Source: Notospermus geniculatus
Lineage: Eukaryota; Nemertea; Pilidiophora; Heteronemertea; Lineidae
Assembly: GCA_002633025.1 (NCBI GenBank)
Contig: NMRB01000030.1
Span: forward strand, 330,137-394,136
DNA length: 64,000 nucleotides
Direction: 5' to 3'
The translations under genes were made by a program, and so were the position numbers. Numbering within the stretch: position 1 is the stretch's first letter; every line of letters starts with the position of its first letter. Positions 1 through 13,500 of the stretch are shown here, in pieces. The notes beneath the pieces were generated by a model that was not told the origin of the DNA, made no database searches, and saw nothing but the letters and a program-made list of their open reading frames with translations.

Positions 1-1290
1 TCAGTTCCGGTTTGCTGAAAGAAGAAAGAAATTACATCAATATCATAGCAGTGTTGTGCATTTGTGAAAAGCATGCTGTAATCAAAAAACCTCTCCCATG
101 ATGTCTCCGCCGAGTACATTGCTGTAGATTTTTCTTCAAGCTAACACAATTAATAGCCATTTATATTACTGTGCATTTCACCACATGGTAGACTGCAGGC
201 GCAACCAGCTGGTTGTAAATTTGTTGGCCATTCATGACCGCGGGCTATTGATTTCAAATTCATATTGATGTATATGTCTGCAGTAATCTTTGAGCTGTAC
301 TGTTGTTCTGCAATATGTGTGATACTGCTACTGATTTTAAAGGAGCACGTTATTGGATCTCAAATGCATTATTTGACTGCTGACGTAGAGGGAGCCACCT
401 AGCGGCAGTAAGATGTACTACAAAAATGCATTGCAAACTGTACGCAGTAAATCCGGTCAATTCGCCGACAACGTAGTTAGTCCCTGGGTTGGAGAATGGC
501 GCGGTGGCGCCGGCTGTTGAGAAAAAGTGGCAATACTGTGGTCCTTTAATGCCAACATTTTCATAGAAGGAATTGAAAGGAACGTCTGGCAGTGCCTAGC
601 TATTGGTCAGTCATATTGACCCATTGGCAATGGGGTCCGAGATGTCGCTGTAAATTATGTAGAATTTGATCTTTGCTTTTCCCACCCAGTTACTACCCGA
701 TATCAAATCGACACCCACCAGTGACTGTTATCTGGCAGGTGCCTCTAGCGCCCCTTACAGGCAGCAAGTGTATATCTTATCCATTGGCTGACTATCCCTT
801 GGCCATATTGCCCAATCGAATATTCAGGGTCCGATTAGCTCTGATGGCATTCTCCTTGTCGTTAAATAACTGGCCCATGAAGAAGGCGCTTGTCTGTAAT
901 TTAGATCCAATCACAGCCAATTCGCTGCAATTTCCATATAAATGATAATAATATAAATGCATGAAGCCTGTGTCATTCGCAATATACTATCGTATTAATA
1001 AAAAGTCCCCCTGGCGATGGTTGTACCGTGGCATACAGTTATTGTAGGTTTAAGTGTAGGTGGGTCTCATCTATATGAACTCATAATAAGGCACGGTTGA
1101 TGACTTGAGTAAATGTTATGTCAGGTCTAGCCTACGTATTTGACCTTGGGGTTCGAGTACATGCTAAACGCTAACCTTTATATTAACCCCCAGCTCTCTG
1201 ATGGTAAAACGATACTAGAAAAAAAAATGCCTCCAAGGGTAGCCTGTATGGGGGGGATGACTCTCTCACCTTACATGGTACCCTAATTTT

Positions 1291-1486
1291 CTGGGGACGA
1301 ATTTTCCCAGGGGACCAATTTTCTGGGGACGAATTTTCCCAGGGGACGAATTTTCCTTGGGGACAAATTTTCCCTGGGGACGAATTTTCTGGGGACGAAT
1401 TTTCCTCAGGGACGAATTTTCCTTCGGGACGAATTATCCGGGACGAATTTTCCAGGGACGAATTACCCGGGGACGAATTTTCCTGT
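1291..1486. repeat. Minisatellite, about 12 units of GGGGACGAATTTTCC type
   Basis: Twelve head-to-tail units of 13-17 bases share the core GGGACGAATT, with small differences in the bases between cores. The reverse strand reads as an open frame rich in repeated ENSSPG-like residues, but that is a by-product of the repeat. Confidence 0.9.
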
Positions 1487-3384
1487 AACCGTAAAAAAAC
1501 ACTACCATGTGTAAGTGTTAGAATGTCTCTGTGTGGTGCTGATGACAAAAATTTAGAAAGACGATTGATTCCTTGAGTCCAAATGTCAGATTGTCAGAAA
1601 TCCCTAAAATAGAAACCATTTTATCTTTGTTCCAAAACCATTCTACTTTTCTACTCCTTCAAATGAAAGGATTTTGTTACAAGGCTTTATGCATTTAGAT
1701 CTTTTTGTATCATTTTTCAAATGAAGAGAAGAACTCACATGACATGCATTTTTCCAATAAAATCCTATATCTGTGTTCAATTCCTGTGTGAGTTTGTAAT
1801 GGGCAAAAAACTTGCCATGTCATACCATCAGAAAACGTGGAGGCATTTTGGCTTCTCAGCTGCATCTGTTGCAAAAAAAATGTGAAAAATAGGGACCCAA
1901 TGTTCATTTGACAGTATTGTCTAAATGACAATGGGGCAAATGGGGCAGTTAACAAGCAGGGGTCGATGTAATTCCACTAATGGAATCGTTGGCACCAGGT
2001 CTCCATGACACTTGATAGTAATTACTTCTGATTTGAAGTGATTAGTCGATTCATTTGGGACCTTGTTTTTCATACTTGTGCCGTGATAATGTGACTTTTA
2101 ATTTGATGAAATATAGTTTATGGATGTTTTATCTGGCTGATAGAATCACGGTAGAAATATTAAGCGATGTTAAGCAGCTTATAGAGTTTCATATCTCCCT
2201 GTGGATGTATCTGCATAGAGCAAGTTATCTTCTGAATAGGACCAGAAACCTATACAAACCTGAGGACCATGCACATCAAATACAGTTCAACTTAGACTGG
2301 AGAATGCTTTAGAACTCAATTCATGTTGATTTACACCCAAATTGAAGTGTATCTGCTGTTATGAATAGCATGTAGTGTGAGGTCTTGTGATGGTGAAATA
2401 CGGTCCTGATAAATAGCTTACATTTTATGGTGCCTGATATAGTTAATGACAGTTTGCATTAAATCTACACCCATCTCAAACCTTTTTTTAGCGAGAATGA
2501 ATAGAAATAAGAGCCTGGTGTGTCGTAGTTTTTGAAAGCGTTTTAAGAAAGTATATTTAGGCTCATTCTTGTTTATCGCCTTGTCTGGGATGTGCTACAT
2601 CCATCCTTTACAAGAACTACTTGCCAACGGCTGCAGACACTGCTATTGTGGTTGTAAATAATGAAATTGACTCCTAATACTCCTCAGTCTGATTTACGTC
2701 GTCACTGTACATTGCATGTGAGCTTTCATCTCAAATTAATCCCCAAATGCTTAGTGAATATTATCTGATGATATATTCAGTTCATTGAAACATAACTACA
2801 TTCTACGCCAGCATAATTGAAAATCTCAGCTAAGCACATCAGTTTCAAATCTGGCCCGTCACTTCTAGGAGAACAAATCACAAAGTGCTCTGCGGATGGT
2901 GATGTGTTTCAGTGGGACTTTATTACTGGTAACCGTTATATCCATTAGCTAGGAGTAAAACATTCAGTTGCCTGTCAGGGTTGGTTTTGTCAGCACGGTT
3001 AAACGAAGAGCGACCAGAACAAATAGCATGAATGTTTATCCCAATTAAGTTGAGAATGAAAATGTCAATTTTTGCCTCATGAGATTTTCAAACAAATAAT
3101 GCAATGATACCGTCGAGGTTAGGTTCCATTAGGTCATTGTTAGTACACTTTTTCCCAGTGCGTTTGCTATATGGCTGCCCTACTTGATCAAATGTTTCAT
3201 ATGATTTTCTGGAAATTTGATCAGATTCAGGGCCTACAGGGCTTTTAAATGTATAGATTCACATGTAAACCATTATTGAGCAGTTTCAGAAAAAATTGAT
3301 GAACCATTTGATCGTGTGTATCTGCAGGATTATGGTACAAAGTGGAAATGGTTGCTATGGCTGAATCTATATGCAACCAGTTGT

Positions 3385-3600
3385 CCTGTTAACCCCTTCA
3401 CTGCCAGTTTAATTGTGTCTTCAAAATATGCACAAAAAAGACCTAAAGTACCTAAACATATCAGGTATAGTTGTTCATTGGAAAGCTCTTGCTGAGCGAT
3501 TTCAATGAATACCCATGTGACAGGATTTCTAACACGTTTTAACATACCGATATTGTACATTTTTCAGTTTTGATGAAATGGGCACTGGCACCTCTGGGTA
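3385..3600. repeat. Dispersed repeat, copy 1
   Basis: Shares an ordered set of blocks with 17648-17885: a start like AACCCCTTCACTGCC, then TTCAT-GAAAGCT, then TGAATACC-ATG-GACAGG, and a GGCACC end block. The copies are diverged, so this is an old interspersed repeat of unknown class. Confidence 0.45.
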
Positions 3601-4740
3601 AGGGAGAGCATCTCTGTAACACTTTGACAAATCACACAATGAAAACTTAACAAAGTGTCCCTTTAAGGGCTCTGCCCCTCCCATCAATCCATTGACTCCT
3701 GGCATATTGCTTACAAGTTCACATCCTCTAGTGCCTCTTATCCTGTGTAAGCTTCCAAACAATGAGCATCAACATCACATACATATTGTTAATATGGTTA
3801 CCATGACAACCTGTAGGCAAGGGTAGGTTCTCATGATGTAACTTAAACGACTCAATCACATGGGTAAAAACAAGAGAAGACAGCACGGTTCTTTGTTGCA
3901 ATATTCATACACTTTCTGGTAGCTGTGTTCCAAATGAATGCCACCCAGTACATTGCACTGAACGGTTTCATGAAGCACTTCAAGTAATCAAATAGGGAAA
4001 AGCGTGTTGTGTATGACTAGAGAAATTTCAAAATGTCAATAAAATGTAGCGTTGCTTTTCAGTTTTAACCATTTCTGTTACCTGGTTGTGGGATTTTGTC
4101 TCCTGACCCGTTGTGGAGAGCGGGTAAACGGAAGGGGGCGCGGTACACAACTGCGTAGGGAGTTTACAGCTGGGGTGCTTTTAATCAGTTCCAAAGGCAC
4201 TTGACTGGGTCCTGTTCTGTGTTGGGGACAAGCCAATGACTTGGTCTATCTTGTAGACCCTGTCTTTTGTGGGGAACGCCATCATCATGTTGTTCAGCGT
4301 ATTAGTTTTCAAATGGAAAGCAATGCTCAGCGTTCCATTGCGTGGGTTCACACCAGATGTTCAGCGCCACAGAGATCACTGCAGTTGTATCTGTTGGCTA
4401 CTTATCCTTTTGACTCTGCACTCAGCCATTGCTTTGAGTGGTTATCATCATACAACGCTTTGATTTCATACTGTGTCAATTTAGGAGATGACATTTGGTG
4501 ATTTTTTGATGGCACTTGTACTACTCATCTACTAGAGTAGTGTCAATCTCTGCTGGGAATGATGTGATTTTAATACCATTTCCATTCATAAAGAATTCAG
4601 CTTGTCATGTTGAAATATCATAGGCATGTACAGAATAGGTGAACTTTAGAAATGGCATCAATGCATGTTGCGTGTTGGGCAAACTGCAATGAAATCAAGT
4701 TGCTGTGGGTCAGAATCTTCAGAATATCTTTTAGCAGAAG

Positions 4741-4903
4741 CCAGGCGCGGATCCAGAAGAGGGGGGCGCACCGGGCGCGCGCGCCTCCACTTTTGGCCAC
4801 CAAATCTGTAAAATTGACCATGAACTTCTGCAATTGGGCGCAAATTTCAATGTTCCTAGCACAGGGCGCCCCCTTTTTTCCCAAATCCTGGATCTGCTCC
4901 TGG
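4741..4903. mobile_element. GC-rich terminal-inverted-repeat element (MITE-like)
   Basis: The left end CCAGGCGCGGATCCAGAAG is matched, imperfectly, by the reverse complement of the right end (CCAGGAGCAGATCCAGGAT). Inside each end lies a run of the GGGGGGCGC type. At 163 bp with no coding capacity it looks like a non-autonomous DNA transposon remnant. No clear target-site duplication was seen. Confidence 0.6.
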
Positions 4904-5510
4904 ATGCAATCAGGTGGGTTTACACTTCAGTCGTCTGACAGTGTCAGCGATTGCTGTTAATGGCGAGAGACTTCACCGAAAGGAATTGTAACCGCGCCTT
5001 CCACAGTAATGCCAGTATCCTATAGCTAGTGAGCCTAGCTACAGTATTTCAATTTCATCTCAAAGTTAAGGCCTACAAATTGCCGAAGGAAACATCTGAT
5101 GACTTTCAGATCAATTGAAAGGAAGGATATCGCAAACGTTTCATGCGCCTTTTGCTATGACTTCCACTGACAGGAAATCATTTTGGCGAAAACTCTCGAT
5201 GATTGTAAATCTGCCAATGTACTTACACCCTTTGACCCAGACTTCGCAGTCGATTTGGCGCCATACTGAGTGTCTTTGAGTTCTTTGACAAATCGTTGAC
5301 TTAATGCCAGACATTCCATTGGCTTCATGTGAAGGGATCTTGCCAGCCCTGCCTAAAGTACAGCAGTATTGATTATTGGGCGATTAAATAAATTGTCATA
5401 ATCAATTAATTATTGAGCATTATCAGGATTTCCCCCTTGATTTATATAACCTCATACACCTACAAGATCTGTCACGCTACATTTGACGCATTCTCCATGC
5501 ATTTATTCTT

Positions 5511-5713
5511 TGATAATAAACAAGAAGTCAATCTCCAGAATTCACGAATTTTCGACCCCAACCGGGGTCTTTTTCAAGTGGAACTTTACAATCTGAAACT
5601 CTAGAAAAGACTGTCTTTTCTAGAGTTTCAGATTGTAAAGTTCCACTTGAAAAAGACCCCGGTTGGGGTCGAAAATTCGTGAATTCTGGAGATTGACTTC
5701 TTGTTTATTATCA
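5511..5713. repeat. Perfect 203-bp palindrome (101-bp arms, 1-nt centre)
   Basis: I checked the arms base by base. Each base from 5511 to 5611 pairs with its partner from 5713 back to 5613, around a single T at 5612. The arms contain GACCCCGGTTGGGGTC-like inner symmetry. A flanking word, CATTTATTCTTTG, occurs both just left of the palindrome and again about 35 bases to its right. It could be a very young foldback transposon, a hairpin RNA source, or an assembly or library foldback artefact. Confidence 0.95.
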
Positions 5714-5810
5714 TTTATGTGTGTCAATTTTGTGCTTTTTGTACCTTCATTTATTCTTTGCATGCATTAAAAAGCAGTCACCCGTTCTCCTATCGTGGTG
5801 GGAACTGAGA

Positions 5811-5853
5811 TGTCTGTCTATCTGTCTGAGTGTCTGTCTGTCTGTCTGTCTCT
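5811..5853. repeat. TCTG microsatellite
   Basis: About ten TCTG/TCTA tetranucleotide units with one interruption. Confidence 0.9.
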
Positions 5854-6731
5854 TGTATCATCCTGAAATAAAAAGAGTGCCTTACAGCTATTTCAGGACG
5901 TCAGACGTGTACCTGTCATATGGTCAACAAGGAAGAGCATTAGCTCTACCTTGGCTTAGGACATTCAGGGGAAGTTCATGCCACAGAGTGCCTTTACCAT
6001 TGAAGTTGTCAAGAAAGCACCTTATGGCTCGGCTCATTCAGGGAGAAGTGGCCTGGCATTGTGCCTTTCAACCCACTGACTGATTGAATCCAATATTTTT
6101 TTCCAATATTTGATATGTATAGGTGATGTATGTAGTCATGACTGTATGAATTATAGAATAATGTACAAAGCATTATATATATTTTACACGTTGTAGTTTC
6201 TCATGAGATTACCCTAGGGCTTCAAGTAATGGATGAGAAAACAATTACTGTCATACACCTGGAGGCCAGACTATACAAAGTCATAACATTTTTAACTCAT
6301 AAAGAGAAAGAATTGGTTTACTAATGATGTTGTATGACTATATGGCAGAGGAGTATGTTTACCAATCATAATACTGATATCGTCTGTACTGCAATGAACT
6401 TCATACGGGTATATTAAAAAATAGCCTAACCTTTGCTTGAATCAACCATGCAATCAGCAAATTGATCTAAAGTAATGCACTATTCTGAGCAAGTGGAACG
6501 GTGTCTGAAAATCTCAAAAGCGTCCGTCTTTTTTATCTACTTTGACAAAGTACCATTACAAAATAGGTTCAAAAGAGAACAACCCATGTGAATTTCCCTT
6601 TAGTCTGTGTTGCTTCCTCAAGATATTGTCACGGAAATACTTCATGGGGCTATAAGGAGAGAGATGTCTGTCAAATGGCTGGCGAACATGGTCAAGTTTG
6701 GGAAATTCAGGTTCAGGAACAAGGTGAAAAG

Positions 6732-7168
6732 TACAGTCCTCCCTCGCTATTACGAACCCCTCGGGGTCCAAGGGGTAAGTTCGTAATAACGAGGAGTTCG
6801 TAATAGCGAGGATTCGTCCGTGGGGGCATGATGATGACCACACTGAGTAGGCTGCCTAACAAACAAACATTCTTTGTCATGTTTAGAGCATAATTACTGC
6901 GTATTTGACTGATTAAACGCTCAAACATGCATTAATCAAACCCAAGGTTGGATAATTCGGTTTGTATTGTACACTTATGAAACCCAAGCTTGGATAATTT
7001 GGTTTGTATTGTACACAACGTAACTGATCATGGTGAGGAATTGGGTCTCACAACTGACCAAACAGGCCTAAATACATACATGCCGTGAAATTTTGGGAGC
7101 CAGCCGTTGGGTTCGTAATATCCGGGAGTTCGTTAAATCGAGGTACGTAATAGCGAGGGAGGACTGTA
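6732..7168. mobile_element. Non-autonomous pogo/Tigger-like element flanked by TA
   Basis: The left end CAGTCCTCCCTCGCTATTAC is matched by the reverse complement of the right end (CAGTCCTCCCTCGCTATTAC). Both are flanked by TA, the usual target of the Tc1/mariner/pogo superfamily. The inner halves repeat GTTCGTAATA-type words. The element is about 433 bp with no transposase, so it is non-autonomous. Confidence 0.75.
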
Positions 7169-10100
7169 TAGACAAATATGCATTTGATCATCTCCAGAAA
7201 ATTTGGTGAAAAATTTGACCCTGATGAAAGAATGAGGAAAAAGGAAGCTTTGAATTCAGAAGTGTACGCTCCAACAGTGGTTGTGGCATCAGGGTACAAT
7301 TTATATTCATCCCCAGCACCTACCCACAGACCCTTCAGTGTGTGACCTTACGATTTCAATTTACGTTAATTAGCCTTGTATCAACCTTTGTTAATTAGCA
7401 CTTCAGCTCTTCCTTTGCCTCCAGTGAGGTAATAATTCCTTTATAATTCCAATTTACCACTAATATGGAAGTAGGGTATGAAACTCGGCTCACTTAATTG
7501 AAGAGTTATGCTATTCTTGTTCACTGAGTGAAAATCTGAAAGGAGTGGAGATATTAACCTGATGCCATACATGATTTCATACAGTTCATGTGAGTAGATC
7601 TTGTACTTGAGTTGATTTCTAAGTATTGATCTCTCAGAAATCAACTCAGTGCGAAATTCAAAGTGGATGATTTAAAAAAAAGTCCCTTCTTAGCCGAGGT
7701 TCATTTTATACACTGCGCACATTCGCCAGCACGCACCAATATCAGCACGATCTCAGTGCATTTGTAGAAGGCAAATGAGATTTTTATCCATACGCCATCC
7801 TCATTGCCATCAGTGATATAAGTGATATTTGATGCACACGCATAAACAGCTGAATGCATCTGCATGCTTTCTTTTGTCTACGCCAATTTGTCATTCCATT
7901 TACTCCTTTCACAATAAATGTAGCCTGTACATTTGATAATATCAATGCAGTCGTTTAGGATAAACTCATAGATGACAGAAACTGGGGGCCGTCTGTATAT
8001 TGATTTTCAGTTCTCATGTTTGTATATTGATTGGTTCCAGGTAAACGCATGTATTTGACCTTGATATGGTGATAATCTCACGTTGAAATTTAATCCCTTT
8101 AACCCTTCTAATGGGGAACCAGTGCACGTGACAGATGGCGCTGCAAGGGCAGTAACCTTGATCACACTCCCATAGCTTTCTCAGAAAAAGGGACACAGTG
8201 GATGGTGCCTTCAGACATCTCTCAGAATGTGAAAAAAGGGTATTTTTTTCAGCAATGTCAAAGCCAAAAAAGGTAGGCTACATCCCACCCACCCCTCCAA
8301 CTGTAGCGAGAAGGGAGTCTGGACATAGATGTCCCAATGAAGGTGACAGGCATATCATACTCTTTCTAACGTGCAAACACTGATCCCATGATCATCAACT
8401 TAACAGGAAGAAAGATGCATTGAGTCAATCATCTCGACCCTGATTTTCCTGTTTCCTTGATTCTGTCCTATACCCAGCTGGCACTGTCACAGTTACACCA
8501 AGTTACCACAGGTAGGCAGACTGAAATGTATTCGTAACCATAGCAACGTGTACTCCAATTACTTGGCTCTGTGTAGACACAGAACTAATTCTTGTTATAC
8601 CTGACAAATCCATATTTGCCATATATTTTTTCTATCGGCTGTGAGCCTTTGGATCATTGACTTGTTCATCTCCAAAGGGGGTCTGTCTTTTCACTGAACA
8701 GAGACGGACCTCATGGTTCTTGGTTGCCTATTGCCTTGACCCACACTGTTTCTCACAGTGATCGGATTTTGTATCGGCATATCACATCAGGTTATCAATG
8801 CAAATGAGTGGCCAGTTTCAGCGAACCGAGTACCGGTAGATCTAGACAGATGAAGCATTGTTTTTACGACACTGACGTCATATCTGACCAAGAAATCGAC
8901 AATGCACAAATCACTGTTTGTCCATTTGTTGTTTGCGTTGGGCTGGAACCAAATCGTCACGAGATATCAAGTTAACATCTCCCCCTCTATGCTGTAATGA
9001 TGCCTATTTCATGATTGACATAGACTTGTTGCTGAATATTGTATGACACAGATGTTGCATTGGTGATTGGTTTGACAGTGAAAATACAGTGAAAATACCT
9101 TGCAATAGGCCTACAGGGAATGCTAGGGAACTGTTTCCAACCAACACCACCAACCACTATTCTGACTGTATAGGTACTTGTACTGCAATGTGGCGGTTGT
9201 AACCATATGTTCTTTGAGAAGGTTCAGAAGTGGACAGCAATTGCAGCAAACCCTTTGACACTCAAAATCAGCTCCAAATGCTGTTAGTTCAATGGCAGCA
9301 ACATCACTGGTCTTGATGCTGCTCCTTTTCCATGATCGCAGAAGTACTGAACCATGGAGAAGGAATGCATTGATTGGCACTCAGCTTGTCTATCAGATTC
9401 CTTCACGACATGCTTTCTGTCATGTATCTCACATCAATCTCACCCATTCATCATCCCCCATCGATAGGGTGGGTGGCTGCACTGTCTGTGTGGCTATTTC
9501 AGTTGATCTGCTGAGATATGTGTTGAAAACACCAAAATTCCTTGAGGAAAGCAATCGTTGGTTTCCACTTGTTTCTTGTTAAAAATGAGAACACCTTCAG
9601 TGCGCTTAATATTTCGATGCTCTACGATGTGTCATTGTTCAGGTCTCAGCAATATAACGTCCCTTTAGCGAGGAATCAAACCATACTGGCCTAACATAAT
9701 CCCTCTCATGGGAAGTTGCATCCTTCCTCCTTGCCTCCAAGGTAAAATTGAAGCTTGCAGTGCACTTGTTGGCCAAGTCTTCATCACTCAAGATCCATTA
9801 TTGCAAGTTTTTACACATTCTGCCTACGGTAGTCTGCAGATGAGAGTTGCTGTGATTTAATATTCTTTCATGTTGGAGCAACATTGCTTCCTTTGTGCTC
9901 GTAGACTTTCCCGTGTTCGCTGTAATCTGCTCTGAATCGTTTCACGATTGGCATTTATTGCTTTACGCCTATCTTTAGGCTGTCAGATTGTACTCGGCAC
10001 ATCTGAATTAAACTTGCATAGTCTTGCAACAAAATGGCTGCCGGTTTACTTAACTTCAAACAACATTCCTTCCGTGTGAATGGTATGTGGTTTGGTTGGG

Positions 10101-11705
10101 TTATGTTAACCTGATACTTTCTCTATTTAGGCTGGGCAAATTCCTTTATTTCTTGCCTAACGCAGCAGTTACCCTCAGATTTAAACAGTGTTCTAGAAGA
10201 TTGTTACACTGCATCATCAAACCCTGAACAGAGCAAAGAGTTGATGTTGAAATGTCACCTATGTCCAAGGTTAATCAAGTATAGAATCCAAAGTGACAGC
10301 TAATTTGCCTAGATGGCATCTTCACCAGGAGTGGGGCGATTAAGATGGATGGCTTTGAGGTAGAAGTCATCCTTTTAGAAAACCGTTTTCATATTTTGAT
10401 GAGGTGGTGATGTCAGAAATGTTCTATAATGGAAATCTGTAGTGATTATCCTTTGTCAGATGTTGCGAGTTTTTATGCCCCCCCCCCAAACAAAATTTTG
10501 ATATCGTCCAAGTCGGTGCATCCCTGAACATCCCTGAACATTTGTGCTCTGGATTGCCACCAATTCTTTGTTGGTTGGTTACACTAATTGAATCCAGGAA
10601 GGTTCCTGTCAATTGGGGGCACCACTGCTCATCCAATATGGCTGCCACAGCCACCATCTTGAGTTTCGTCTTTGTGTTGCTTTAATTATGACACAATATG
10701 TTCTTATCAGCCGTGTGGGTATCAGTTACGAAACCTTACCATAGCCGTTGTTGGTCCTTGTCAGATTTCATAACCACCTTTCCTAAGTTGGAGCCGTGAT
10801 GAAACAGAACAGCTGCCGATGAGCTCGCAACAAATATAACATCTCCCAGGATTCCTTGTAATAAAATCACACGGCCATATCTATATCGCGTTCCCAGTGT
10901 TACAATCTAATAAACGCTACCTCTGGAGATAGAATCCCTGTTTCATTTCTCTGGCGTTCAATGGTGAATTGCCACAAAGATGGTGCGCTTTTCGAGGTGT
11001 AAATTGTTGACTCTGTGGCAGATTGATATTTGAGATGAAATCTGAGTGTTAGGAGGTAAGCTGAGAGATTGTTATAGAGTGTGAAATTGGACAGAAGACG
11101 CCAAGTTTCAATCTGCTGCGTCTCAGAAGACGTAGGCCACTGGACAAACATCCGAGGAGACTAGGAGTCTGAGCCACAACCATCAATTGCCTGAACACAT
11201 CTTACTGATCTATCGCTGATGACCATTTTTTGACAAGAACTCTTGCAAGAACCAACCACTCTGAAGACAAAACAGTGGGAAATGGCAGAATATCATCAGC
11301 ATGCAGACAGCAGGTTTTGTCAACAAGATTTACTTGTTTGATGGTCATCAGCAAATGAGAAAGAAGAATGAGATGTTTGGCCTAGACGGAAAGATTTGTT
11401 GCCTGTGCTTCCTTCAAGACAAGTGCAGGAAATACCAGCTGAACACAGTTCATATTTCAGTCACAAATAACAAGGAATATTCAGGATTAACTGCCTGCAC
11501 TGTAACGTTAGAGAGCAGTTTTGTGACTGACAGTTCCATGAAGCACCCTCCAAGATATTGCCACTGTAGTATTCCTTCCACCATAATCATCTGTTATGCG
11601 CGATTATCGCATTACAGACTCCTATAATGACACTCTGAAGCTGAGACGAATCAGCTGCCTGGTGTGTCTCTCCAAATATACTGTTTCCACAACACAGAAA
11701 CTGGA

Positions 11706-11775
11706 GTACCCCTCTTGGGTCTAGTGGTATGATCAGTCGAGCCAGGGGACATGAACCGCAGGGTTTATGGTTGGC
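11706..11775 (+). repeat. tRNA-like (SINE) fragment
   Basis: TGGGTCTAGTGGTATGAT resembles the A box of tRNA-derived SINEs, but no clear B box follows in the expected place. It is a fragment at best. Confidence 0.3.
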
Positions 11776-13359
11776 CTCCTCACCACATGGAACAAGATGG
11801 ATAGGCCAATATATTATGGATGATTCAATTACATTGGGTATTATATGTTGCAGAACAAGTAATGCCATGATTCCCTTGTCGCAAATTTGGAAACGCTGGA
11901 GAGTTGAAACTGAAAACGAGGCTAGAAGCAAAACTTGATTATCTAATGTTTTTTTGGGATGAGCAGGCGGTGCATACTTCCTGCTGCTAGACAGGGTTTC
12001 TGCTGTTTCTTTGTAATACTTTTCCAAGAAATAATTTCATCTTCGTGAACAAGCACCGCCCAGTGCTGAAAAATTTGATAAATTCTGAACTGTATAGCCT
12101 GAACAAGTATGTCTGAATTCTTCAATTTCAGCCCTTTTTCTTGCACTATAAAATATCACTTAAAGCTAACAGCATTAATTGAAATCTTATGAAATTCTAA
12201 ACTTATGTAGTTATTCACTTTGAAGCGAAGCAGACAGCATTAGTGTCAGCCTTTGATACCTATAATGTAATCTCATACAATATATATGTTCGCAACGTAC
12301 AATTGTGTATTGAATTATTTTAAGACCCTGGATTTTCCTGAACTAAAGCTCTGTGTAGATTCTAACCTTTAAAAAAATGGTGTTTATGGTAACAATAATG
12401 ATCTCAAGCTTTGATGTTGCAAACTGGTTTCGGCTAACTGTAATTGGGTTTGTAATATTACTGTGTGGGATAAAGTGTCTTTCATCCACCCTGAAAACTG
12501 ATTTTGTATTGTCTGCGAAGTGTGACTTTGTTTGAAGGTAAATGAGGGGTGATAGCACTAATAAACCAAGTCCTTGTGATCAGTGAGATATGAATCGCAG
12601 ACCCCCAGACTACTTGCCGGTGGCACAAGCCAGTCACTATATCACTTATGCTGGTAGCAGACGTCCGGAATCTCAGTGACATCATCTCTGTTCGCCATGT
12701 TTATGAGGTGCTGCTTTATCTTTGCGAGGTAGCTATGTGTAGGCCTACACGGAATGCCTCACAGACACGTTTTCAAATCTTGCAGACAATAAGTGTATTT
12801 GTGCTGCCAGCTTTTGGAGTGCATGTAGGAGTGTGGGTATTCAGGCTCCAATAATGGTGGTGGCAATCCCCCTCGAGTTAAATGTATTTTGAAATTCGGT
12901 GAGGTGGCTGTTGCATGATGTCTCAACTTTCCTGAGATGAGGTAACTGCACCATATGGCACATCTATACCTCGAATAGCTATGCCCAATTCAATTTGCGA
13001 TGAAACGCGCGTGTGTCGTCGCACGTCGATAACATGCCGGAATTCTTCTGCTTCGAGGAGGGATTAAAATGTAATATTTCACTTCAGTTTGTTGTATCCC
13101 ATCGCCATGGCAACCAACGATGGCTTACAAATGAAGCATTAGGCAAATAGATTTCTTAGAAGATACCAATGATCGACGGTTTCATGGCCACAGGAAAAAT
13201 TGTTGACATCAAGACTTGTTGATTAACGTGATGAATGAGTCCGCAACTATTTTGAAGTGGGTATCTTTGATTCTTGGTCGTACATCAACAAAAAACATGA
13301 AGAAGGTGAATGACCGTGCATGGCCACAGCATTCCCCATAGTTTTAGACCGACAGACCT

Positions 13360-13500
13360 CCCTTACAAAAAAGTACCATAAGAAATGCATTGATTACCAT
13401 TTGAATGGTGTTATGGAACAGTGCATCTGTAATGCATTAATGCACTGTTCCAAAACACTACGCAAATGGCAGGAATGGTAATGGTACTTTTTTGTGAGGG
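13360..13500. mobile_element. 141-bp MITE-like inverted repeat
   Basis: The ends read CCCTTACAAAAAAGTACCAT on the left and, in reverse complement, CCCTCACAAAAAAGTACCAT on the right. The two halves remain complementary with mismatches almost to the centre near 13430 (GGAACAGTGCAT against ATGCACTGTTCC). Confidence 0.8.

Noticed and set aside
1183-1548. 121-codon minus-strand frame with ENSSPG repeats
   Set aside because: It is a translation of the GGGGACGAATTTT minisatellite; no start context, family or conservation.
4618-4960. Overlapping frames on both strands
   Set aside because: Shadows of the GC-rich inverted-repeat element.
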